64,000 nt of DNA, taken from contig NZ_PKOJ01000001.1 of NCBI RefSeq assembly GCF_002860325.1, forward strand, positions 1,149,591-1,213,590, in the 5' to 3' direction. Position numbers and translations under genes: made by a program. Below are positions 1-8,248 of this stretch, piece by piece; the stretch's first letter is position 1, and each line of letters starts with the position of its first letter. The stretch is from Neptunicoccus cionae (lineage in GTDB: Bacteria; Pseudomonadota; Alphaproteobacteria; Rhodobacterales; Rhodobacteraceae). The notes below the pieces were generated by a model. The model did not search any database. It was not told the origin of the DNA and was given only the letters and a program-made list of their open reading frames with translations.

Positions 1-1
1 G

Positions 2-1204
2 CAGGTCGTGGTTCAGGGCAAGCGTGTCGCCACTTTAAAGGCCAGAGATTACGGAAAGATGAAGGCGCAATTAATGCCCAAGGTGCTGGAGAGCTTTCAC
101 CGGCTTTGCGCCCATGCGGATCTTGTTCTGGTGGAAGGGGCGGGCAGTCCGGCGGAGGTTAACCTGCGCAAGGGGGACATCGCCAACATGGGGTTCGCGC
201 GGGCCGCAGATGTTCCCGTGATCCTGACCGGTGACATTGATCGGGGCGGGGTACTGGCACAATTGGTGGGCACCCATGTGCTGTTGGATGCAGAGGATAA
301 TGCCTTGATAAAGGGCTTTTTGATCAATAAATTCCGCGGCGATCCGACTTTGTTTGACGAAGGCTTGCAAATCGCGGTGGATCATACGGGGTGGCACGGA
401 CTCGGGGTGTTGCCGTGGTTCAAGGACGCAGGGAAGCTGCCGGCCGAGGATGCTGCGGATATTGATAGTGGCGGAGAGGGCGCGTTCAAAATTGCCGTTC
501 CGAAGCTTTCGAGGATCGCCAATTTCGATGATCTCGATCCGCTGAAGCTGGAACCGGGTGTTTCTGTCGTGATCGTGGAGCCGGGCCAGAGACTGCCTCG
601 GGATGCGGATCTTGTTCTGATACCGGGAAGCAAGTCCACCATCGGAGATCTGGCCTTCCTGCGTGAACAGGGCTGGGACGCCGATTTGATGAGCCACGTC
701 GAGAGAGGCAAGCAAGTGCTGGGCATTTGTGGCGGCTATCAGATGCTGGGGCGCACGATCATGGATCCCGACGGCATCGAAGGTCCGGCAGGGCAGGTTC
801 AGGGGCTGGGATTGCTGAACGTGTCTACCTTGATGACCCAGCACAAGCGGCTAGCCTCGGTGGTTGGCAGTGATATCGGATCAGGGTCGGGCGTTTCCGG
901 CTATGAAATCCACATCGGAGAGACATCAGGGCCGGACTGCGGCCGCCCCTGGCTTGAAATCGACGGACGGGAAGAAGGGGCAACTTCGGCGGACGGGTTG
1001 GTTCGGGGCTGTTACGTGCACGGGTTGTTCATCGCGGATGAATTCCGGCGCGGTTATCTCGCGACGATGGGGGTGACGCCGGGCAATCTGGTCTATGAGG
1101 ATGTGGTGGAACAAACGCTGGACGCGCTGGCGGACCATATAGAGGCCCATCTGGATGTGGAGATGATCTGGATGCTGGCGGCAGATATCGCAGAGCCGGA
1201 TTAG
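2..1204 (+). CDS. cobQ: Cobyric acid synthase CobQ, 3' part (5' end outside window)
   Basis: ATP- and glutamine-dependent amidation of adenosyl-cobyrinic acid a,c-diamide to cobyric acid in the cytoplasmic cobalamin pathway. The reading frame is open from base 2, so the N-terminal ATP-binding part (roughly the first 80-90 residues of a usual ~480) lies outside the window; the GTG at base 8 is internal, not a start. Visible are the DVPVILTGDIDRGG stretch of the synthetase half and the class I glutamine amidotransferase half, with the nucleophile Cys in LGICGGYQMLG (codon at 728) and the His of GCYVHGLF near the end. The fragment is colinear and intact to its stop. Other cob genes presumably lie upstream. 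Identification is secure from the motifs. Confidence 0.95.
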   Translation, partial: QVVVQGKRVATLKARDYGKMKAQLMPKVLESFHRLCAHADLVLVEGAGSPAEVNLRKGDIANMGFARAADVPVILTGDIDRGGVLAQLVGTHVLLDAEDNALIKGFLINKFRGDPTLFDEGLQIAVDHTGWHGLGVLPWFKDAGKLPAEDAADIDSGGEGAFKIAVPKLSRIANFDDLDPLKLEPGVSVVIVEPGQRLPRDADLVLIPGSKSTIGDLAFLREQGWDADLMSHVERGKQVLGICGGYQMLGRTIMDPDGIEGPAGQVQGLGLLNVSTLMTQHKRLASVVGSDIGSGSGVSGYEIHIGETSGPDCGRPWLEIDGREEGATSADGLVRGCYVHGLFIADEFRRGYLATMGVTPGNLVYEDVVEQTLDALADHIEAHLDVEMIWMLAADIAEPD

Positions 1205-1219
1205 CCCGCCGTTAGGGCA

Positions 1220-1243
1220 GGGGGCCAAGGCAAAAGGGCCCCC
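1220..1243. terminator. GC-rich hairpin between convergent genes
   Basis: A 7-bp perfect stem (GGGGGCC with GGCCCCC) with a 10-nt loop lies 15 bp after the cobQ stop and 12 bp beyond the stop of the convergent PopZ-like gene. On the plus strand a T-rich stretch follows about 10 bp later rather than directly, so it may be a weak or bidirectional terminator. Confidence 0.4.
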
Positions 1244-1255
1244 GTGCCTTTGGTT

Positions 1256-2353
1256 TTATTCGAACTCGCGTGAGGCAAGAGCGCGGTGGATTTCACGCCG
1301 GACCAGTTTGCGGACATTCCGGGTGATACGATCGCCCAATTCGCCTTGCAACTCGGAGCGGACCATATCCGAGACCATTTCCCGCAGCGCTTCCTCGTCA
1401 AGGAAACCGTCTTCCCCTTCGGTATAGTCGACAGGTTCGTCAAACAGGGCGCTGTCCGCATGGGGACGGCTTGGCGCAGCATCGCGCCCGGCAACCTGTT
1501 CAGGCGCTGGTTCGGCGCGGTCTACGATTGTCTCTGCCTTTACGGGTTCATCCGGCATTGCGCTCTTTGCCGCAAAAGCGGAACCGGTCGGGAAATTGGC
1601 CTGCTGGTCCGGCATGTCGTCTGATTGCGTAGCGACATCGGAATCAAATCTGTCCAGATCGTCCTCTTCACCGGCTTCGGCTTCAACAAAATCAAAGCTG
1701 ACCAGTCCCTCCATCATTTCGCTGACGGGGGCATTCTCTGGTTCTTCGGTAGAGGTCTGGGGCCGCAGCGGGGCGGGTTGTTCGGCTGCGGGTTCATCCG
1801 CGGGTGCCTGTCGCGGTGCTTCGGCAAGATTGGCCGAAAGCGGCGGTTCCTTGCGGGTATGGTCCCGTCTGGGCAAATCTAGCCGTTCCATCGCGTTGTC
1901 GGCGGCAGCTTCCAGTGCAGCTTTGTCTCTGGATTGCGGGACAGTTTGCGGGCGTTGCGGGGCCGCGCCGACCAGCTCTGCCATCTGGGCCGCCGGATCG
2001 TCGTGGTAATCGTCGTTATCGTCCATGTCCTGCACTTCTACGGCACGGGCGATCTCTTCTTTTGAGGATTCCACAGCTTCGGCCATCACAAGGGATTCAA
2101 TATCCGCGATGCGCTGTTCGATTTCCGCTGCAACAGGTGTCGGGGAAAGGGCCTCGCTCACCCGTAGAGAAGGAGTCAGGACCAGCTTGTCAGGCCCTTT
2201 CGGGGCATTGTCCTGTCGCGTTTCTGCAACGGTTGGTTCATGGGATGCCGCAGGTTTTTTCGTGTCCGGAGCGCTGCGCGCCTCTTCTGATACGAGCCTG
2301 CGGATAGACGACAGGACGTCTTCGACGTCCATCTTTCTGCCTGTTTCGGACAT
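1256..2353 (-). CDS. PopZ-like (DUF2497-type) acidic protein
   Basis: A 365-residue protein with an architecture like the polar organizing protein PopZ of other alphaproteobacteria. It has a short conserved N-terminal helix (residues ~7-24, VEDVLSSIRRLVSEE), a long low-complexity acidic region rich in Pro, Ala, Asp and Glu (~25-300), and a C-terminal helical block (~315-365, with ALREMVSDMVRSEL then VRKLVRREI). Caulobacter PopZ has the same order: a MEEILASIRRIISED-type N-terminus, an acidic linker and C-terminal oligomerisation helices. PopZ is about half this length, so the extra mass is linker. There is no signal peptide or membrane segment. The start is supported by AAAGGAG eight bases upstream. 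A role at the cell pole or in chromosome anchoring is inference from architecture only. Confidence 0.6.
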   Translation of the reverse strand: MSETGRKMDVEDVLSSIRRLVSEEARSAPDTKKPAASHEPTVAETRQDNAPKGPDKLVLTPSLRVSEALSPTPVAAEIEQRIADIESLVMAEAVESSKEEIARAVEVQDMDDNDDYHDDPAAQMAELVGAAPQRPQTVPQSRDKAALEAAADNAMERLDLPRRDHTRKEPPLSANLAEAPRQAPADEPAAEQPAPLRPQTSTEEPENAPVSEMMEGLVSFDFVEAEAGEEDDLDRFDSDVATQSDDMPDQQANFPTGSAFAAKSAMPDEPVKAETIVDRAEPAPEQVAGRDAAPSRPHADSALFDEPVDYTEGEDGFLDEEALREMVSDMVRSELQGELGDRITRNVRKLVRREIHRALASREFE

Positions 2354-2423
2354 TTATCCACTCCTTTTGCCTCGGCACGGAGTTTACTGGCGAACGCGGA
2401 TTCGGGCAACTGCTGACTAACTG

Positions 2424-3839
2424 TCAGTCGCCCTTTCTTTTTTTCAGCTTTTCAAGAAGTTTGATGCGCTTGTCACCCAGAATGCCCAGTTGCTGGTGAT
2501 TGGATGCAGCGGTGTTCACATCCGGATTGTAGATCGGAACGCCAAGTCCGAGATGTTCTGCGGTGAGCAATCCCATCTCGGCGAGAACCTGATATTGGGC
2601 CACATACTGGTCGCGAATTGCGGTCACGAGTTGGGAGCGCGCGGAAAGCAGTTCCTGCTCTGCGTCCAGCGCATCCAGCGTGGTGCGGGCGCCGAGTTTT
2701 GCTTCTTCGCGGACACCGTCAAATGCCACTTGGGCGGCGCGCACCTGTTCACGGTTGGACTGGATCGAAGCGCTGGCAACCTGCCAGTTGGTGTAAGCAT
2801 CCCGCAGGCCCTGACGGGTCAGATAGCCGGACTGCTGCACATTTGAAAGCGCTTGCTGTAGCAGCGCCACATCACGCCGACGGTTACTGTCCAGACGGCC
2901 ACCCTGATACAGGGTCCATTGTCCGACAATGCTTGCGCTCAGTTCGTCTGTGCTCAGTTCGTTCCCGCCGGCCCTTGCACCGAAATCATAGTCCAGCTGG
3001 CCGCTGATTGTAGGATGGCGGTTCTTGGTGGTGGCTTGTGCGGTCAGTTCTGCGGCTTTGGCGTTGAACTGGGCTTGCATGATGCGGGGATGTTTGCGCA
3101 GGGCCACAGCTTCGGCCTTGTCCGCAGAATTTGGCAATACAGGCGCCGGCGGCGGGTTGCGCAAGTCGCGGGGCGGTGTGCCGACCACTGCGGTATAAGC
3201 ACTTTCAGAGAAACGCAGGTTCCCCAGATTGGTTTCAAGCTGGGAACGGGCGGCTGCAAGGCGGGCCTCGGCCTGTGCCACATCGGTACGGGTCACTTCG
3301 CCCACCGCAAAACGGTCCTTGGCGGCACGCACCTGTTCACCGAGCACGCGCACGTTATTGCGGGCGAGTCGCACGAACTGCTGGTCGCGGCGCACATTCA
3401 TGAAAGCCTGCACGGTATTGAACAGAATAACCTGTTCCAGTTCTCGCAGGGCCTGCCGTCCGGCCAGCACTGTCATACGGGCAGCTTCGACCCCAAGACG
3501 GTCAGCGCCGCCGTCAAACAGCTGAATGGTCAGTTGGGTGTTGTGGTTCCAGAAGGTCGTCGGGTTGCGAGATGGCAATAGAGGGGACGGTGACACCTTG
3601 GGTGTGTTGTAGTCGGTGGTACGATTGACAGTCAGCGTCTGGGACAGGGTGGGCAGCAGATTTGCCCTTGCCGAAATAACACCTTCATCTGTCGCCCTGA
3701 GCGCTGCCTGTTGAGCGAGCAACTGGGGATTGGTCTGATAGGCCTGTGCCAGCGCGTCAGCGAGGGTCGTCGCATGGGAGGGAAGGGCCGAGAGACTGAT
3801 CGCAACAGCGATACCGGTACGTTTTAGGCGTCCAAACAT
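2424..3839 (-). CDS. tolC: TolC family outer membrane efflux protein
   Basis: Outer membrane channel of type I secretion and RND efflux systems. The start at 3839 is chosen because it gives a basic N-terminus and signal peptide (MFGRLKRTGIAVAISLSALPSHA, cleavage near residue 23), followed by TTLADALAQAYQTNP, the usual start of mature TolC proteins. The 471 residues contain the two repeated OEP domains; Asn/Gln/Ala-rich coiled-coil stretches such as RLGVEAARMTVLAGRQALRE and the second-repeat SNVQQSGYLTRQGLRDAY are typical. It sits directly downstream of a Pcm-like methyltransferase on the same strand, 46 bp apart, so the two are probably cotranscribed. It is a plausible exit channel for the RTX protein at 35.2 kb, but no type I ABC/MFP pair is adjacent. 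Confidence 0.9.
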   Translation of the reverse strand: MFGRLKRTGIAVAISLSALPSHATTLADALAQAYQTNPQLLAQQAALRATDEGVISARANLLPTLSQTLTVNRTTDYNTPKVSPSPLLPSRNPTTFWNHNTQLTIQLFDGGADRLGVEAARMTVLAGRQALRELEQVILFNTVQAFMNVRRDQQFVRLARNNVRVLGEQVRAAKDRFAVGEVTRTDVAQAEARLAAARSQLETNLGNLRFSESAYTAVVGTPPRDLRNPPPAPVLPNSADKAEAVALRKHPRIMQAQFNAKAAELTAQATTKNRHPTISGQLDYDFGARAGGNELSTDELSASIVGQWTLYQGGRLDSNRRRDVALLQQALSNVQQSGYLTRQGLRDAYTNWQVASASIQSNREQVRAAQVAFDGVREEAKLGARTTLDALDAEQELLSARSQLVTAIRDQYVAQYQVLAEMGLLTAEHLGLGVPIYNPDVNTAASNHQQLGILGDKRIKLLEKLKKRKGD

Positions 3840-3885
3840 GCTTTGTCCTGTGTTTCTGGCGTCTGCTACGCAGATGCCCCTCCAC

Positions 3886-4542
3886 CTAACCGAAGGTGAA
3901 TTCTTGCTCTTTGTTGAACCCTGGAAGGACCGGAGCCGTTGCGTCAAACGCATTGCGCCAGTCGATACCGTGGTCGTGTTTATGTCCGATCTTGCAGTGA
4001 CCGGTGTTGCCCGACTGGCGGATCGCAATGATCCGGCCACCCGGTTTGAGTTGGTCGGTGATGGCCGCGGGGATCTGTTCGGCAGCGCCTTGCAGCATGA
4101 TCACGCAATAAGGACCATGTTTCGGCGCACCTTCGGTCAGTTCGCCCTGTTCCACCATGACGTTATCCACGCCGCTGCCTGACAGCAGTTCGGCAGCTTC
4201 GGAGGCCATTTTCTCGTCCGGCTCAACCGCGACGACAGCTTCTGCCATGCGTGCGATCACTGCGCTGGAGTAGCCATAGCCGCAGCCCAGATCGAGAACC
4301 AGCTCGTTGGGCTGGATGTTCGCTACGTCCAGCATTTTTGCAAAAGTACGTGGGTCCAGCAGAACACGATTCGGCGCAAGTTCGATATGCTCGCCCATAT
4401 AGGCGATGCCCCGTTTTGCTGTAGGCACGAATTCCTCGCGCTCGACCGTCAGAAGTGCATCAATGATCGGATATTTCGTCACATCGGACGGGCGGACCTG
4501 ACAGTCCACCATTGTGGTGCGGGCTGCTGAGAAATCGGTCAT
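3886..4542 (-). CDS. pcm: Protein-L-isoaspartate O-methyltransferase family protein
   Basis: SAM-dependent methyltransferase of the Pcm family, 218 residues. The start at 4542 (MTDFSAARTTMVDCQ) has an AAGG element eight bases upstream; the reading frame continues farther upstream but without family-like sequence. Motif I is ELVLDLGCGYGYSSAV (residues ~79-94), followed by the acidic motif-II region VVAVEPDEKM. The protein keeps the N-terminal Pcm lid (VDCQVRPSDVTKYPIIDALLTVERE) but its C-terminus (NKEQEFTFG) is divergent, as in the alphaproteobacterial version that sits next to tolC. Repair of isoaspartyl residues is the family function; the true substrate of this TolC-linked subgroup is uncertain. 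Confidence 0.82.
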   Translation of the reverse strand: MTDFSAARTTMVDCQVRPSDVTKYPIIDALLTVEREEFVPTAKRGIAYMGEHIELAPNRVLLDPRTFAKMLDVANIQPNELVLDLGCGYGYSSAVIARMAEAVVAVEPDEKMASEAAELLSGSGVDNVMVEQGELTEGAPKHGPYCVIMLQGAAEQIPAAITDQLKPGGRIIAIRQSGNTGHCKIGHKHDHGIDWRNAFDATAPVLPGFNKEQEFTFG

Positions 4543-4633
4543 GGCAAAGCCTTCATGCTGGAATTGCGTACAGTTGAATCGTGTAGTGCCACAATCGTCA
4601 AGGGGCTGCAACGCAGACATTGCGAAAATCGGG

Positions 4634-5731
4634 TCAAGCACCGTTGGCTGTTGCGGCTTCACTATAGGGCGAGAGGGGGCGTGCCGATCCGGTAGAGATA
4701 TGCATCGACTCGCCTGGTTTCTTGCCCAGTTCGCGGGGCGCGCGGAGCAGGAAGAACTTGCCGATGCCCGCGCGTGCGCCCATTGCCTGTGCGTTGCGAT
4801 CGGTCGGGAAGCGGGTTCTCCACCCTTCAGGCAGGGTGAGTCCGTGGTCTTCGGTTTTCTCACACATCCACACCAGCGGAATATTGGCCAGCGGTCGCGC
4901 GTAAGGATAGCGGTACACGTGCCCGCCCACATCTCCGTGTGCCCCGCGAAACCAGACCTGTTCCAGATGGCCCGACCATCCCGGTTCGGTGTCCCACATC
5001 ACAGGGGCATAGGCGCGGCGGTCTTCGTCCAGTGCCAGTGCGTGATACCCCGCCTTGACCGAACCGCCGATCGTCGTGGTGTGAAATTCGGTCGCCATGG
5101 GGGCAAGATAGGTTAACAGGGGGTACTGGATTCCAAGCGCCTTGACCGTATCCCAGACTCCGATCATCTCGATGGGGGTGTCCGGATGGCAATGGATGGA
5201 TTTAAAGGCGGCGCGGGCCTGTCTGGTTGACTGGGATTCATACAGGCGAAAGGCAAAGCGCAGGTTGGCCTTGTTGACATTGGTTTGCCGCACCAGCCCC
5301 ACGCGTCCGATCATCCCTGCAATAGAACGTACCGCATAGGCCCCGCGGGAGTAGCCGAACAGGTATATCCGGTCACCGGGCTGATAGTGCGCGGCCAGTT
5401 GGGCGTAGCCGTCAAAAATCAGCTGGTTAATCCCCCAGCCCGAAGCAATCGTGACCCAGTTACGGAAACCGTGACCCTGAATGCCCGGATGATACCACAG
5501 GGTGGATGTATGCGGATCATGGGTTTCCTTTAACAGCTTGTAGAGCAGTCCCGCATTGGTTTCCTCGCCGTCGTGAAGGCGGCTTTGGGTGCCGTCGATA
5601 ATCAAGATATGGGATTTCGGCTTGCGCAGAGGAGCGGCAGGCATCGCATCGCTGCGGGGGAAACGCAGCGTGGATTTCAGCCGCGCGACCAGCTTGCCCC
5701 AAAGGCCTTCTGTGCCGTTGTCGCCTCTCAT
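4634..5731 (-). CDS. DUF2235 / Tle1-like alpha/beta-hydrolase
   Basis: 365-residue protein with an N-terminal basic segment, then HILIIDGTQSRLHDGEETN (residues ~41-59, the DGT opening typical of DUF2235) and the nucleophile elbow LFGYSRGAYAVRS with Ser in GxSxG (~residues 122-134). A later VWDTVKALG carries a possible acid residue. DUF2235 includes type VI phospholipase effectors of the Tle1 type, but there are no T6SS genes, no adjacent immunity gene and no signal peptide here, so an effector role is not supported. It lies upstream of pcm/tolC on the same strand with a 91-bp gap. The start is supported by AGAGG about ten bases upstream. Confidence 0.75.
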   Translation of the reverse strand: MRGDNGTEGLWGKLVARLKSTLRFPRSDAMPAAPLRKPKSHILIIDGTQSRLHDGEETNAGLLYKLLKETHDPHTSTLWYHPGIQGHGFRNWVTIASGWGINQLIFDGYAQLAAHYQPGDRIYLFGYSRGAYAVRSIAGMIGRVGLVRQTNVNKANLRFAFRLYESQSTRQARAAFKSIHCHPDTPIEMIGVWDTVKALGIQYPLLTYLAPMATEFHTTTIGGSVKAGYHALALDEDRRAYAPVMWDTEPGWSGHLEQVWFRGAHGDVGGHVYRYPYARPLANIPLVWMCEKTEDHGLTLPEGWRTRFPTDRNAQAMGARAGIGKFFLLRAPRELGKKPGESMHISTGSARPLSPYSEAATANGA

Positions 5732-5793
5732 TCGTTGTTTGCCTCTGCCTTTTTCAATCCGGCTCTTTCCTTATATTCCGAGGCTCCGTCAGC

Positions 5794-8088
5794 CTACTTC
5801 GCCTGTTGCAGCCATTCCCACATTCGCAGGGGGGTAACGGGCATATCCACCTGCCTGATGCCGCGATCCCACAGGGCATCCTGCACTGCGTTCATTACAG
5901 CGGCCATTGCGCCAACTGTTCCGGCCTCTCCGCAGCCTTTCATACCGATTTCATTGGCGGTGGAGGGTACCAGCTCGGTGTGAAATGCCATCGGCGGAAT
6001 ATCACGGGCACGGGGCATGCCGTAATCCATGAAACTGCCCGTCAGCAACTGTCCGGTCTCATCATAAATCGCATGTTCGGATATGGCCTGTCCGATGCCC
6101 TGTACGACGCCGCCATGGACCTGTCCTTCCGCCAGCATGGGATTGATCAGCAGACCGAAGTCATCGACAATTGTGTATTTCACCACTTCTGTCAGGCCGG
6201 TCTGGGGGTCGATCTCCACTTCGCAGAAATGCGCGCCATTGGGATAGCTGCGGGCGGGCAGATCGTATTCGATGGAGTGGTCCAGAAGGTCCCGCTGTCC
6301 GGTCTCGCGCGCCTTTTCCACCACTTCGGGGAGGGTGATGCGACGGTCAGTGCCAATAATTGTGAACGCGCCTTTTTCGAACGCCACATCCTGCGGGTGG
6401 ACTTCCAGTTCGTCACTGGCCAGCGGTTTCAGCCGGTCGATCATCAGATCAGAGGTTTTGTAGATGGAATTGCCCTGCATCGTGACAGAGCGTGATCCAC
6501 CCGTTCCACCGCCTGTCGGAATGGCATCGCTGTCGCCCTGAATGATGCGCACCTTTGCCGGATCCCATCCGGTCTTTTCGCACAGCAGTTGCGTATAAGC
6601 CGTTTCGTGACCCTGACCGTTGCTTTGAGTGCCCACATAAAGGTTCAGCCGCCCGTCATCGGCAAATTCGATCCGCGTGGTTTCCTGCGGCGCGCCAAGG
6701 ATGCTTTCGATGTAAAAACACAGCCCCAGCCCGCGCAATTTACCCTCTGCCGCGCTGGCCTGCTGGCGGGCGCTAAATCCCGCAACATCCGCTTCTGCTT
6801 CGGCCCGTGTCAGGACGCGGTCAAAATCGCCTACGTCGTATAATTCTCCGGCAGCTGTCTTATAGGGCATCTGCTCTGCACGGATAAAGTTCCGGCGGCG
6901 CAGGTCGGAGGGATCCAGCCCGAAGCTGCGTGCGGCATGGTCGAACAACCGTTCGAGCACGTAAATCGCCTCTGGCCGTCCGGCGCCGCGATAGGCATCA
7001 ACGGGCGTGGTGTTGGTGTAAATTCCGCGCACCCCGAAATAGGCGGTTTGCACGTCGTAAACACCAGGGAAGACTTTCAGTGCCAGTTCCGACTGGATAT
7101 TCTGCCCGAAACCGGAGCTATACGCGCCGAGATTGGACACAGCATTCACCCGCAATGCCACCAGTTTGTAGTTTTCGTCAAAGGCCGCTTCCGCATCGGA
7201 ATAAAGATCGCGGCAGGCGTTGTCCGTCAGCATGGATTCGCTGCGATCGGGCATCCAGCGGACCGGCTGGCCCAGCGTTTTGGCTGCGAAAGCCGCCAGC
7301 AAATATTCGGGATAGGCGTGAACCTTCATCCCGAAACCGCCCCCCACATCAGGGTTGGTGACGCGGATTTCTTCCGGGGCCATCTTGAAAGAACCCGCCA
7401 GATGACGTTTCACCCCCCAGACCCCCTGACCGGAGAAACACACGTGCAGGCGGTCGCCTTCCATTTCCGCGTAACAGGCGCGGGGCTCCATCGAATTGGC
7501 AATCACACGGTTCGAATGGACCCGCAGCTTTACCCGATGGGTCGCAGATTGGAAGGCAGCTTCGGTGGCCTCCGCATCGCCGTGGGCCCAGTCATAGGCA
7601 AGGTTTTCCGGCGCTTCGGGGTGGATTTCGGGGCCGCCGAATTCCAGTTCGGTGGTGGCGGGCAGATCGTCATAGTCCACAAGGATCGTTTCCGCCGCAT
7701 CACGGGCCTGTTGTAGGGTGTCCGCCACAACCACGGCGACGGCTTCCCCGACAAAGCGCACGCGATCAATGGCAAGGGCAGGGCGGTGTGGCACTGCAGC
7801 CGTACTGCCATCGCGGTTCTTGACCGGAATAGCGTTCATGGAATTTTCCATCACGCCTTCCAGATCACTGGCCACAAAGACCCCACGCACGCCGGGGGCG
7901 GATTTTGCCTCTGCCGTGTCAATGCCGGACAGGTTGGCGTGGGCCATCTGTGCGCGCAGCACATACATATGCAGCGCCCCTTCGGGTGCAATGTCATCGG
8001 TATAGCGTCCGTGACCTGTCAGCAGGCGGATGTCTTCAACGCGGGTGGCAGATTGTGAAATGCCGAACTTTGAAATCGGAGTGTTCAT
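5794..8088 (-). CDS. CoxL-like (form II) molybdopterin-binding subunit, xanthine dehydrogenase family
   Basis: 764-residue large subunit of a molybdenum hydroxylase. The N-terminal part (ARVEDIRLLTGHGRYTDDI) and the central and C-terminal molybdopterin-binding parts are all present. The active-site loop reads VDAYRGAGRPEA (about residue 365), the form II signature. True CO dehydrogenase (form I) has AYxCSFR, so aerobic CO oxidation is not supported and the substrate is unknown. GQGHETAYTQLL and GGGTGGSRSVTMQG are the cofactor-binding stretches and CGEAGTVGAMAA near the C-terminus contains the catalytic Glu region. The usual partners, a [2Fe-2S] small subunit and an FAD medium subunit, are not adjacent, so it either uses subunits encoded elsewhere or is an orphan. 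It follows the aminotransferase gene on the same strand in the reverse direction of numbering. Confidence 0.88.
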   Translation of the reverse strand: MNTPISKFGISQSATRVEDIRLLTGHGRYTDDIAPEGALHMYVLRAQMAHANLSGIDTAEAKSAPGVRGVFVASDLEGVMENSMNAIPVKNRDGSTAAVPHRPALAIDRVRFVGEAVAVVVADTLQQARDAAETILVDYDDLPATTELEFGGPEIHPEAPENLAYDWAHGDAEATEAAFQSATHRVKLRVHSNRVIANSMEPRACYAEMEGDRLHVCFSGQGVWGVKRHLAGSFKMAPEEIRVTNPDVGGGFGMKVHAYPEYLLAAFAAKTLGQPVRWMPDRSESMLTDNACRDLYSDAEAAFDENYKLVALRVNAVSNLGAYSSGFGQNIQSELALKVFPGVYDVQTAYFGVRGIYTNTTPVDAYRGAGRPEAIYVLERLFDHAARSFGLDPSDLRRRNFIRAEQMPYKTAAGELYDVGDFDRVLTRAEAEADVAGFSARQQASAAEGKLRGLGLCFYIESILGAPQETTRIEFADDGRLNLYVGTQSNGQGHETAYTQLLCEKTGWDPAKVRIIQGDSDAIPTGGGTGGSRSVTMQGNSIYKTSDLMIDRLKPLASDELEVHPQDVAFEKGAFTIIGTDRRITLPEVVEKARETGQRDLLDHSIEYDLPARSYPNGAHFCEVEIDPQTGLTEVVKYTIVDDFGLLINPMLAEGQVHGGVVQGIGQAISEHAIYDETGQLLTGSFMDYGMPRARDIPPMAFHTELVPSTANEIGMKGCGEAGTVGAMAAVMNAVQDALWDRGIRQVDMPVTPLRMWEWLQQAK

Positions 8089-8191
8089 GGAATACTTGCC
8101 TTTGCAGGAACAGTGTTACCCCAAGGGTATTGCTTCTGACGGGCAGGTCTAGGGCAAAGGCGCAGGAACGTAGCGGTTTTTCCTTTAAATG

Positions 8192-8220
8192 CGGCATCGC
8201 ACAGGTGTTGCGCGATGCCG
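8192..8220 (-). terminator. Hairpin downstream of the aminotransferase gene
   Basis: Perfect 9-bp inverted repeat CGGCATCGC / GCGATGCCG with an 11-nt loop, about 30 bp past the stop of the minus-strand aminotransferase gene. On the minus strand it is followed by ATTTAAAGG rather than a clean U-run, so it is a possible terminator separating that gene from the CoxL-like gene. Confidence 0.5.
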
Positions 8221-8248
8221 TTCCGCTTTGGTTATGTGCCAGCCGGGT

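Noticed and set aside
2025..2420. Plus-strand frames in the PopZ-like region
   Set aside because: The opposite-strand protein has a good ribosome-binding site and conserved terminal helices; these frames are antisense readings of its Ala/Glu/Pro-rich linker.
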